NCBI GenBank assembly: GCA_003161855.1 | Contig: PMNM01000124.1 | Span: 1-5,083 of the forward strand | Reading direction: 5' to 3' | From: Syntrophaceae bacterium | GTDB lineage: Bacteria > Desulfobacterota > Syntrophia > Syntrophales > Fen-1087 | Length of the DNA stretch: 5,083 nt | Part shown: positions 1 to 5,083 of the stretch, piece by piece | How positions within the stretch are numbered: position 1 is the first letter of the stretch | How the letters are laid out: the number at the start of each line of letters is the position of its first letter | Program-made: the position numbers and the translations under genes | The notes under the pieces: model-generated | Told to the model about the DNA's origin: nothing | Database searches by the model: none | What the model saw: the letters and a program-made list of their open reading frames with translations, nothing else

Positions 1-665
1 ACTTCGATGATCTGCTTATGGTATCGCCTTTTCATTTCGCCGAAGATGGATCTCTTTTTCGTAAACGTTCTGGCAAAGGCAATGGCCTCTCGCATCAGCA
101 TTTCATCGTCTTCGCAGGCTTTCATAATGACATGATGCTCCTCCAGCTCCTTGGCGCCGAATCGTTTGCCGGCATACACGGCTTCCTCCACCTTGTAATA
201 GGGAAATGCCTTTTTCACCAGACAGATCATACCCGGCAGGAACGGGATGCTGATATCGATTTCGGGAAAGCAGAAAAATCCTTTGGAGGATTTCATGAAA
301 CGGAAATCGCAGGCACAGGCCATGATAGCGCCGTCTCCGAAGGCGTGACCATTGATCGCGGCGATCACCGGCATCGGGTAAAGCAGGATCCGCTTGAAGA
401 TTTTATTGAGACCGTACATGAAGTCTTTGATGGCCTGATAGTCCTTGCTATTGAAAACACTCATGAGCCACGGCAGATCAATTCCCTGGGACCAGTTTTT
501 CGGATCATTCGAAGCAATAACGACCGAGGAGATGGTTTCATCCTTCTCAATTTCATCAAAGGCATTCAATATGCTGTCTGTGAAGGTCGGATTATGCCTG
601 TTTTCCCCGTTCGTCATCGTCATGACCGCAACGTTTCCATCTTTTTTCCATTCAAGAATGGACAT
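1..665 (-). CDS. Enoyl-CoA hydratase/isomerase family protein (crotonase fold), isomerase-like; 3' end beyond the window
   Basis: The minus strand reads openly from an ATG at 665-663 to the left edge, giving 221 codons (MSILEWKKDGNVAVMTMTNG...) of a family that usually has about 230-270 residues. Crotonase landmarks are visible: WSQGIDL at residues 58-64 and INGHAFGDG at 104-112 form the CoA and oxyanion-hole region, followed by CDFRFM at 119-124 and FPEIDISIP at 133-141. Glu135 matches the second catalytic glutamate of enoyl-CoA hydratase (rat Glu164). The position of the first (rat Glu144) is Ile114, so hydration of trans-2-enoyl-CoA is unlikely. The retained single glutamate and the PEIDI.IP stretch resemble delta3,delta2-enoyl-CoA isomerases, which shift double bonds during beta-oxidation of unsaturated acyl-CoAs in the cytoplasm. 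It is transcribed divergently from the downstream operon. The start is supported by a strong Shine-Dalgarno site. The family is confident; isomerase activity is inferred. Confidence 0.9.
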   Translation of the reverse strand, partial: MSILEWKKDGNVAVMTMTNGENRHNPTFTDSILNAFDEIEKDETISSVVIASNDPKNWSQGIDLPWLMSVFNSKDYQAIKDFMYGLNKIFKRILLYPMPVIAAINGHAFGDGAIMACACDFRFMKSSKGFFCFPEIDISIPFLPGMICLVKKAFPYYKVEEAVYAGKRFGAKELEEHHVIMKACEDDEMLMREAIAFARTFTKKRSIFGEMKRRYHKQIIE

Positions 666-670
666 TAATT

Positions 671-676
671 CCTCCT
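671..676 (-). promoter_or_regulatory. Shine-Dalgarno site of the enoyl-CoA isomerase-like gene
   Basis: On the minus strand the sequence is AGGAGG, a perfect anti-16S match, followed by AATTA (5 nt) and then the ATG at 665-663. It fixes the start of the leftward gene, whose 3' end is cut off by the window. Confidence 0.85.
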
Positions 677-742
677 GTGACGTGAATTTATGCAGAGAGA
701 TGCAAAAGGGATCTCTTGCGATTTCAATCTGAAGTCAGCGGA

Positions 743-770
743 AAATTACATATAATTGAGGGAGTGTCAA
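743..770 (-). promoter_or_regulatory. Candidate sigma70-type promoter for the leftward enoyl-CoA isomerase-like gene
   Basis: On the minus strand a perfect -35 hexamer TTGACA (770-765) is followed after 16 nt by TAATTT (748-743), a weak -10 (3 of 6 consensus bases). Transcription would start near 736 and give a leader of about 70 nt before the ATG at 665. On the plus strand the same stretch contains a perfect TATAAT (751-756), but with no convincing -35 at the right distance. The -35 quality is good and the -10 is poor, so this is only a candidate. Confidence 0.4.
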
Positions 771-781
771 TAAGTTTGTAA

Positions 782-810
782 TTGACCGCCGGTCACAAAT
801 CTGTTAAAGA
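782..810 (+). promoter_or_regulatory. Candidate promoter for the rightward PHP-glycosyltransferase operon
   Basis: TTGACC (782-787, 5 of 6 matches to the -35 consensus) is followed after 17 nt by TAAAGA (805-810, 3 of 6). TGT directly precedes the -10 at 802-804, which gives an extended -10 element. Transcription would begin near 817, about 60 nt ahead of the PHP gene start at 879. The -35 lies inside the inverted repeat at 783-795, so a protein bound there would block RNA polymerase. Inferred from consensus similarity only. Confidence 0.35.
783..795. promoter_or_regulatory. Perfect inverted repeat TGACCG-C-CGGTCA, probable operator
   Basis: Six-base arms flank a single central base. Four further bases on each side, TTTG (775-778) and CAAA (796-799), are also complementary but are offset by a 4-nt insertion on the left. 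A one-base loop argues against an RNA hairpin and for a dimeric repressor site, such as those of TetR-type regulators. It lies between the divergent genes, overlaps the candidate rightward -35 and sits 12 nt upstream of the leftward -35, so one factor could control both directions. No regulator gene is in the window. Confidence 0.5.
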
Positions 811-823
811 AGAACCCGTTGTA

Positions 824-839
824 TTGATTTTTAAATCAA
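824..839. promoter_or_regulatory. Perfect AT-rich inverted repeat TTGATTT-TT-AAATCAA
   Basis: Seven-base perfect arms around a 2-nt centre, 39 nt ahead of the PHP gene start and in the expected 5' leader of the rightward operon. Its symmetry suits a helix-turn-helix dimer site. As RNA it would be a weak A/U stem with a 2-nt loop and no U-tract after it, so a terminator is unlikely. No binding protein can be named. Confidence 0.35.
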
Positions 840-864
840 CCTTACCATGAAAAGATTCCCTGAT

Positions 865-870
865 AAGGAG
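865..870 (+). promoter_or_regulatory. Shine-Dalgarno site of the PHP-domain gene
   Basis: AAGGAG lies 8 nt ahead of the ATG at 879. This is normal spacing and supports that start for the first gene of the rightward operon. Confidence 0.75.
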
Positions 871-878
871 CCCGCTCC

Positions 879-1580
879 ATGATTGATCTTCATACCCACT
901 CTATCTTCAGTGACGGTGAACTGATACCGTCTGAACTTGTTAGACGCGCCGGGGCTGCAGGTTATCGCGCGATCGCTATTACCGATCACGGGGATCAGTC
1001 CAATCTGGACTTTATTATTCCCCGGGTTGCCGGTGTATGTAAGAAGCTGTCAGAGGCGTGCGGGATTCAGGTCATTCCGGGGATAGAACTCACCCATGTA
1101 CCACCGGTGTTCATCAGGGAGCTGGCCGTGGAAGCCAGAAAGCTGGGGGCCAGGCTCATTGTGGTTCATGGCGAAACCATCGTCGAACCGGTTGCTCCCG
1201 GTACCAATGCGGCCGCACTGGAATCGCCCATCGATATCCTGGCTCACCCGGGACTGATCAGCGAACGGGAGGTCAGGCTGGCCGCTGAAAAGGGTATTTA
1301 TCTGGAAATTACGACCCGCAAGGGGCACAGTCTGACCAATGGACATGTGGCTGTGATGGCTCGTCAGTATGGTGCGTTTCTTGTTCTGAATACAGATACA
1401 CATGGTCCTCAGGACCTCACCTCCCTGGAGATGGCCCGGAAAATCGCTATAGGAGCAGGTCTCAGTCCACGGGAGGTGGACAGGATGTTTAAGAATTCAG
1501 AAAATCTGGTCAAGAAAGTATGGAAAGACAAGGTCCCCCAGCAACGTGTTAAAAAGAACCGGTTCCAAAATACAAAATAA
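879..1580 (+). CDS. PHP-domain metal-dependent phosphoesterase (histidinol-phosphatase-like)
   Basis: A 233-residue protein that is essentially one PHP domain, a TIM-like barrel with a multi-metal site that hydrolyses phosphoesters. All expected metal ligands are visible: H5 and H7 in LHTHS, D12, H37 in ITDH, E70 in PGIE, H97 in VVHGE, H123 in LAHPG, and D173 and H175 in NTDTH. This set of nine matches the YcdX/histidinol-phosphatase type site, so the enzyme should be active. The substrate is not evident. No histidine biosynthesis gene is nearby, and the context suggests a sugar phosphate or lipid phosphate linked to the following glycosyltransferase. There is no signal peptide, so it is probably cytoplasmic. 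The C-terminal 20 residues are rich in Lys, Arg and Gln, lie beyond the core domain and overlap the next gene by 35 nt. The start is supported by AAGGAG at 8 nt. It is the first gene of the operon. Confidence 0.9.
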   Translation: MIDLHTHSIFSDGELIPSELVRRAGAAGYRAIAITDHGDQSNLDFIIPRVAGVCKKLSEACGIQVIPGIELTHVPPVFIRELAVEARKLGARLIVVHGETIVEPVAPGTNAAALESPIDILAHPGLISEREVRLAAEKGIYLEITTRKGHSLTNGHVAVMARQYGAFLVLNTDTHGPQDLTSLEMARKIAIGAGLSPREVDRMFKNSENLVKKVWKDKVPQQRVKKNRFQNTK

Positions 1581-2826
1581 AAAAAAATACTCCGATCCAT
1601 TAAAAATATGCCTTCTGACCTACCGGGGTAATCCGACCTGTGGCGGGCAGGGCGTTTATATCAAATATCTCAGCCGGGCGCTGCGTGACCTGGGCCATCA
1701 GGTGGATGTGATTTCCGGCCCGCCTTATCCGGAGCCGGTCGAGCATGTCCGTCTTTATAAAATGCCTGGCTTGGACCTGTACAACCCCGAGCACCTGTTC
1801 AGACCTGGAAAATATCGGGATCTTGTTTCGCCGGTGAACCAGTTGGAATTTCTCAGCATGTGCCTGGGTGGTTTTCCGGAGCCTTGGACGTTCGGGATGA
1901 GGGTTTATAAATATCTGCGTTCCACCCGCCCGGCTTACGACATTGTTCATGACAATCAGTGTCTCGCTTACGGGTTGCTGGGACTGCCCCGCATCGGTTA
2001 TCCGACGGTGGCGACCGTTCACCATCCCATTACGGTGGATCGTGACGCGGAGATTGAAGCCGCGCCCACATTTCTTAAAAAGCTGAAGGTCAGGCGCTGG
2101 TACGCTTTTCTGGGGATGCAGAAAAAGGTATCCCGCTGCCTGCCGCGGATCATTACGGTGTCGGAATGCTCCCGGAAAGACATCAGCCGTGATTTCGGGA
2201 TTTCCATGAATAACTTCCGCGTTGTTCCCAATGGAATCAATACAGATTATTTTTATCCGCTGCCGGGCGTCAAACGGCCGGACAATCAGCTTCTTGTGAC
2301 GAGCAGCGCCGATACCCCGCTGAAAGGTTTACGATATCTTCTGGAGGCGGTGGCATCCATTCTTAAAAAAAGGGAGATTCATCTGACAGTCATCGGGGCA
2401 CCGAAGAAGGAAGGCGTGATTGAAAGACTCGCCCGGGAGCTGCGACTGAATGGCGCCGTGAGATTTACCGGACGGATTCAATATGAGGATTTTGCCCGCT
2501 ATTATGCGGAAACGACGATGGCCGTGATTCCTTCCCTTTATGAGGGATTCGGCATGCCTGCCGGTGAGGCGATGGCCTGCGGTGTGCCGGTCATCAGCAC
2601 ATCCGGCGGTGCCCTGCCGGAAGTCGTTGGCGATGCCGGCATGATCGTCCCGCCGGGAGATAAAGAGGCCCTGGAAAAAGCCATTTGCTATCTCCTCGAT
2701 CATCCGGAAAAGCGCCGGCAACTGGGACAGGCCGGATTGCGTCGGGTGGAAGGCTCTTTTACCTGGCAGCATGCTGCCCAGAAAACGGTGGATGTCTACC
2801 GGGAAGCGATCGATGCTAACCGTTGA
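1546..2826 (+). CDS. Glycosyltransferase family 4 (GT-B fold)
   Basis: A 426-residue retaining glycosyltransferase that would transfer a sugar from a nucleotide-sugar donor to an unknown acceptor in the cytoplasm. The N-terminal Rossmann domain opens with KICLLTYRGNPTCGGQGVYI (residues 20-39), the glycine-rich acceptor-side loop. HH at 159-160 and ITVSECSRKDI at 203-213 follow. The C-terminal donor domain begins near VVPNGINTDYF (226-236). The donor-site EX7E motif is clear (E333 to E341 within YEGFGMPAGEAMACG), followed by GGALPEVVG at 354-362. The usual donor-phosphate Arg/Lys pair is reduced to SADTPLKG at 254-261, with Lys260 present and no Arg in the usual place. The start is uncertain: GTG at 1546 overlaps the PHP gene by 35 nt with only a weak AAGG 12 nt upstream, and the next ATG in this frame lies deep inside the domain (Met73). 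The first 18 residues are Lys-rich and probably not part of the fold. Confidence 0.92.
   Translation: MLKRTGSKIQNKKKYSDPLKICLLTYRGNPTCGGQGVYIKYLSRALRDLGHQVDVISGPPYPEPVEHVRLYKMPGLDLYNPEHLFRPGKYRDLVSPVNQLEFLSMCLGGFPEPWTFGMRVYKYLRSTRPAYDIVHDNQCLAYGLLGLPRIGYPTVATVHHPITVDRDAEIEAAPTFLKKLKVRRWYAFLGMQKKVSRCLPRIITVSECSRKDISRDFGISMNNFRVVPNGINTDYFYPLPGVKRPDNQLLVTSSADTPLKGLRYLLEAVASILKKREIHLTVIGAPKKEGVIERLARELRLNGAVRFTGRIQYEDFARYYAETTMAVIPSLYEGFGMPAGEAMACGVPVISTSGGALPEVVGDAGMIVPPGDKEALEKAICYLLDHPEKRRQLGQAGLRRVEGSFTWQHAAQKTVDVYREAIDANR
1579..1587 (+). repeat. A9 homopolymer tract at the PHP/glycosyltransferase junction
   Basis: Nine adenines begin inside the PHP stop codon (TAA, 1578-1580) and run through codons 12-14 of the glycosyltransferase frame. 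Such tracts are prone to replication slippage and transcriptional slippage, so the reading frame of the glycosyltransferase N-terminus could vary. A +1 shift at the PHP stop would join both reading frames into one polypeptide. Confidence 0.6.
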
Positions 2827-3526
2827 TTTTCAAAAGCTTCATCTCAAACCGGGGAATCGTGTCCTCGATGCCGGCTGCGGTACGGGTCGCCATGTCTGTG
2901 AGGCATTCCGGGCCGGTGGAGTCGACGTCGTCGGCATCGATCTCAAGTGGGAGGATCTCTGCAAGGCGGCAACCACACTCTATCTGATGCGCGAAGCGGA
3001 GGGTGGCGGGCAGGGCCGGTGCCTGATTTCCAGAGCCGATGTGACAACACTACCCTTCCGTGACGGGGTCTTTGATGCGGTGATCTGTTCAGAGGTGCTT
3101 GAACACATCGCGGATAACCGGGCAGCGATCGGGGAACTCGTCCGGGTTTTGAAGCCCGGTGGCAACCTGGTCGTCAGCGTGCCGAGATTTCTGCCGGAAC
3201 GGATCTGCTGGGCGCTCTCCGAAGCTTATCAGCATGAACCAGGCGGCCATATCCGGATTTACAGGAAAAAAGAACTACAGACGCTGCTGGAAGCGGCCGG
3301 TACGACCTGCCGGGGTATCCGTTACAAGCATGGTTTGCACGCGCCTTACTGGTGGCTGAAATGCCTGGTCGGTCATAAGAATGAAACGTCCCGGCCGGTG
3401 AACCTCTATAAAAAATTTCTGGAGTGGGATATCATCAAGCGCCCGAAGCTGACCCGGATGCTGGAGCGGATACTGAACCCCTTCATTGCGAAAAGTATTG
3501 TATTCTACCTCAAAAAAGGAACCTGA
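2813..3526 (+). CDS. Class I SAM-dependent methyltransferase
   Basis: A 237-residue Rossmann-fold methyltransferase that would move a methyl group from S-adenosylmethionine to an unknown acceptor, plausibly a sugar or lipid hydroxyl given its neighbours. Motif I is VLDAGCGTG (17-25), the ribose-binding acid is D43 in VVGIDL, the adenine-contact acid D76 lies in ADVTTLPF, and FDAVICSEVLEHI (87-99) is motif IV and the following helix. LKPGGNLVVSVP (113-124) completes the core. The C-terminal part carries HGLHAPYWWLKC (173-184), a family-specific stretch likely to form the acceptor pocket. Start choice: in-frame ATGs also occur at 2771 and 2792, but the one at 2813 gives MLTVDFQKL, the N-terminus I recall for relatives, with GGGAAG-like purines about 6 nt upstream. 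It overlaps the glycosyltransferase by 14 nt, which points to coupled translation. No membrane segment is evident. Confidence 0.92.
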   Translation: MLTVDFQKLHLKPGNRVLDAGCGTGRHVCEAFRAGGVDVVGIDLKWEDLCKAATTLYLMREAEGGGQGRCLISRADVTTLPFRDGVFDAVICSEVLEHIADNRAAIGELVRVLKPGGNLVVSVPRFLPERICWALSEAYQHEPGGHIRIYRKKELQTLLEAAGTTCRGIRYKHGLHAPYWWLKCLVGHKNETSRPVNLYKKFLEWDIIKRPKLTRMLERILNPFIAKSIVFYLKKGT

Positions 3527-4650
3527 TGGACATGAAACTCAACAGATCGGCCGTCCTTGCGGCATCGCGAATGGATGTGGAACAGATGGCCGATTTCATC
3601 GTTTCCGTGCAGAAGACAGACGGTGAAATTCCCTGGTCCATCGGCGGAAAAACGGACCCCTGGGATCACGTGGAGAGCGCCATGGGCTTGTCTGTGGCGG
3701 GCTATTGGCGAGAGGCGGAGCGGGCCTACGAATGGATGCGGAAAACTCAGCACAGCGACGGCAGCTGGTATGCCGCCTATCGGAACAACGCCCCGGAAGA
3801 CACCACCCGGGACACCAATATGTCCTCCTATATTGCCGTGGGCGTCTTCCACCATTACCTGATCACGGATGATCTCGGCTTTCTCAAGCGGATGTGGTCA
3901 ACCCTTCGCGCTGGCGTGGATTACGCCGTCAGCATGCAGGCGCCGACGGGAGAAATTCACTGGGCGCGGAACGGCGAAGGCGTGGTGGATCCCATGGCTC
4001 TTTTGACGGGCTCCAGCTCCATCTACATGAGCATCAAATGCGCCCTGGCCATCGCGTCGCGTCTGGGACGAAGCTGCTCCGACTGGGAGGAAGCGCTGGA
4101 AAAGCTGGGTCATGCGATTCGATACCGGCCGAACCGGTTTAATATGATCAAATCGCGTTTTTCCATGGACTGGTACTATCCGGTTCTCTGCGGCGCCGTC
4201 ACCGGCGAGGACGCCCACCGGCGCATGGATAAGTACTGGGAAAAATTTGTCGTTCCGGACTGGGGGGTTCGCTGTGTTTCCGACCGGCCCTGGGTGACGA
4301 TGGCCGAGACCTCCGAGCTGGTGCTGGCACTGGCGGCCATCGGAGAGACGGAAAAGGCCCGGATCGTCTTCAATTGTCTCCTGGACAAAAAGTATGATGA
4401 CGGATCTTACTGGATGGGCGTGACCTTTCCCGATTCCGTCATCTGGCCGGAAGAAAAGACCGCCTGGACGACCGCCGCGATCCTCCTGGCCTATGACGCC
4501 CTGTACGAATTGACGCCGGCGAGTTGTCTGTTCCGGCATGAATACTGGGACGCCTGTGAATCGGTCCTCTCCACTCCCGCAAAACAGATTTATCCGGGCC
4601 GGAAAGCAAACGACAGGCTCTGGTCCTCTCCGGGCATGCCGGTGAAATAG
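3526..4650 (+). CDS. Alpha/alpha-toroid protein of the 'prenyltransferase/squalene oxidase repeat' type, function unknown
   Basis: A 374-residue, mostly helical protein with repeated QW-like motifs: QKTDGEIPW (29-37), QHSDGSWYAAY (75-85), QAPTGEIHW (138-146) and KYDDGSYWMG (289-298). Such Q-x(2,3)-DG-x-W repeats cap helix pairs in squalene/hopene cyclases, protein prenyltransferase beta subunits and six-hairpin glycosidases. Relatives are commonly annotated 'prenyltransferase', but I see no DXDD cyclase motif and no clear zinc-ligand set, so that name is weak. Other conserved-looking patches are DPWDHVESAM (44-53), DTNMSSYIAVGVFHHYL (96-112), LLTGSSSIYMS (159-169), SMDWYYPV (213-220) and DRPWVTMAETSEL (253-265), with many acids and aromatics as in a sugar-binding cavity. 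The start at 3526 forms TGATG with the methyltransferase stop and has AGGA 5 nt upstream; an upstream in-frame start at 3424 would overlap the methyltransferase by about 100 nt and was rejected. The 35-residue tail looks poorly conserved. Confidence 0.85.
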   Translation: MDMKLNRSAVLAASRMDVEQMADFIVSVQKTDGEIPWSIGGKTDPWDHVESAMGLSVAGYWREAERAYEWMRKTQHSDGSWYAAYRNNAPEDTTRDTNMSSYIAVGVFHHYLITDDLGFLKRMWSTLRAGVDYAVSMQAPTGEIHWARNGEGVVDPMALLTGSSSIYMSIKCALAIASRLGRSCSDWEEALEKLGHAIRYRPNRFNMIKSRFSMDWYYPVLCGAVTGEDAHRRMDKYWEKFVVPDWGVRCVSDRPWVTMAETSELVLALAAIGETEKARIVFNCLLDKKYDDGSYWMGVTFPDSVIWPEEKTAWTTAAILLAYDALYELTPASCLFRHEYWDACESVLSTPAKQIYPGRKANDRLWSSPGMPVK

Positions 4651-4656
4651 CCATTC

Positions 4657-5083
4657 ATGAGAAGAGATCATCGCCCCTATATCCTCAAGCGTCTCGATCA
4701 GGGATTCCAGCAATGGTATGCCGATTATTTCCTCCGTCCCCAGCTGGAATATTTAGGTGAAGGATGCACCTTCATGAAGCCCTGGGATGTCGAGGTTTTC
4801 GGAGGACCCGTTTCCATCGGCGCCTGCACCCATGTCATCGCAACGCCGGACAAGCGGGTCCGGCTGACGGTCTGGTCCACACTGGAGGGCAGGGGACGAA
4901 TGGTTATCGGGAAATATTGCCTTCTCTGTCCCGGCGTCCGCATCAGCGCAGGCTGTGAGATTGTGATCGGCGACAGTGTCATGATGGCGCAGGGCGCCTT
5001 TATTACCGATTCCGACTGGCACGGCGTCTATGACCGCAGCCTGTCGGTGGGAGAATCGATCCCCGTTCACATCGGCCGGAACG
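4657..5083 (+). CDS. Hexapeptide-repeat (left-handed beta-helix) acyltransferase; 3' end beyond the window
   Basis: 142 codons of an open frame from ATG 4657 to the right edge (MRRDHRPYILKRLDQGFQQW...). The first 30 residues are basic and aromatic, then FMKPWDVEVFGGPVSIGACTHVIATP (39-64) leads into hexapeptide turns such as MVIGKYCLLCPGVRISAG (82-99) and EIVIGDSVMMAQGAFITDS (101-119). These imperfect [IVL]-G-x4 repeats are typical of WbbJ/LacA/CysE-type trimeric acyltransferases, which usually move acetyl from acetyl-CoA to a hydroxyl or amine. His122 in DSDWHGVYDR is in the position of the catalytic or loop histidine of such enzymes. It starts 6 nt after the toroid gene with only a weak GGTGA 11 nt upstream, so it probably relies on coupled translation. 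Likely role: O-acylation of the sugar or lipid product of this operon. Family confident, substrate unknown. Confidence 0.85.
   Translation, partial: MRRDHRPYILKRLDQGFQQWYADYFLRPQLEYLGEGCTFMKPWDVEVFGGPVSIGACTHVIATPDKRVRLTVWSTLEGRGRMVIGKYCLLCPGVRISAGCEIVIGDSVMMAQGAFITDSDWHGVYDRSLSVGESIPVHIGRN

Noticed and set aside
18..668. Long 216-codon plus-strand open frame opposite the enoyl-CoA isomerase-like gene
   Set aside because: Its product resembles no family, while the minus strand encodes a clear crotonase-fold protein with a strong Shine-Dalgarno site. It is an antisense shadow.
696..716. Hairpin AGAGAT...ATCTCT in the 5' leader of the leftward gene
   Set aside because: A 6-bp stem with a 9-nt loop and no U-tract is within chance expectation for a leader of this size and has no link to a known RNA element.
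751..756. Perfect TATAAT on the plus strand as -10 of the rightward operon
   Set aside because: No -35-like hexamer lies 16-18 nt upstream and no extended -10 TG precedes it. The pair at 782-810 fits better, though this site cannot be fully excluded.
666..878. Riboswitch, sRNA or terminator in the intergenic region
   Set aside because: No GC-rich stem followed by a T-run and no recognisable riboswitch core. The two palindromes have loops too small for stable RNA hairpins.
3424..3525. Extended start for the toroid protein, adding 34 residues
   Set aside because: The extension would overlap the methyltransferase by 103 nt and reads as out-of-frame methyltransferase sequence. The TGATG junction at 3524-3528 with AGGA upstream is the better start.
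3898..4713. 271-codon minus-strand open frame opposite the toroid gene
   Set aside because: Low-complexity His/Arg/Gly-rich translation without recognisable domains, fully covered by the plus-strand toroid gene and the start of the acyltransferase gene.

Overview
The window looks like bacterial chromosome with compact, translationally coupled genes and balanced to slightly GC-rich coding sequence. Overall protein character suggests a Desulfobacterota / former Deltaproteobacteria organism, possibly a Syntrophus-like anaerobe. That taxonomic guess rests on family resemblance and on a stand-alone enoyl-CoA hydratase/isomerase gene, not on any marker gene, so it is tentative. No tRNA, rRNA, CRISPR array or mobile element is visible.

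Layout. Positions 1-665 carry, on the minus strand, the N-terminal 221 codons of a crotonase-superfamily protein that runs off the left edge. It has lost the first catalytic glutamate of true enoyl-CoA hydratases and looks more like a delta3,delta2-enoyl-CoA isomerase. Positions 666-878 are a 213-bp divergent intergenic region. It holds a good minus-strand Shine-Dalgarno site, candidate promoters in both directions and two perfect inverted repeats (783-795 and 824-839) that look like operators.

From 879 to the right edge runs one tightly packed plus-strand operon: a PHP-domain metallophosphoesterase (879-1580), a GT4 glycosyltransferase (1546-2826), a class I SAM methyltransferase (2813-3526), an alpha/alpha-toroid protein of the kind usually labelled 'prenyltransferase/squalene oxidase repeat' (3526-4650) and a left-handed beta-helix acyltransferase (4657 to beyond 5083). 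The junctions are overlaps of 35, 14 and 1 nt and a 6-nt gap, so translation is probably coupled throughout.

Together the genes read as a small pathway that builds and decorates a glycoside or glycolipid. The glycosyltransferase would add a sugar, the methyltransferase and acyltransferase would modify it, the PHP protein could remove a phosphate, and the toroid protein would bind or process the product. I recall a similar glycosyltransferase/methyltransferase/toroid gene trio in actinobacteria, which would make this a widely spread but uncharacterised cassette. That trio is the most interesting content here. Its product cannot be read from the sequence.
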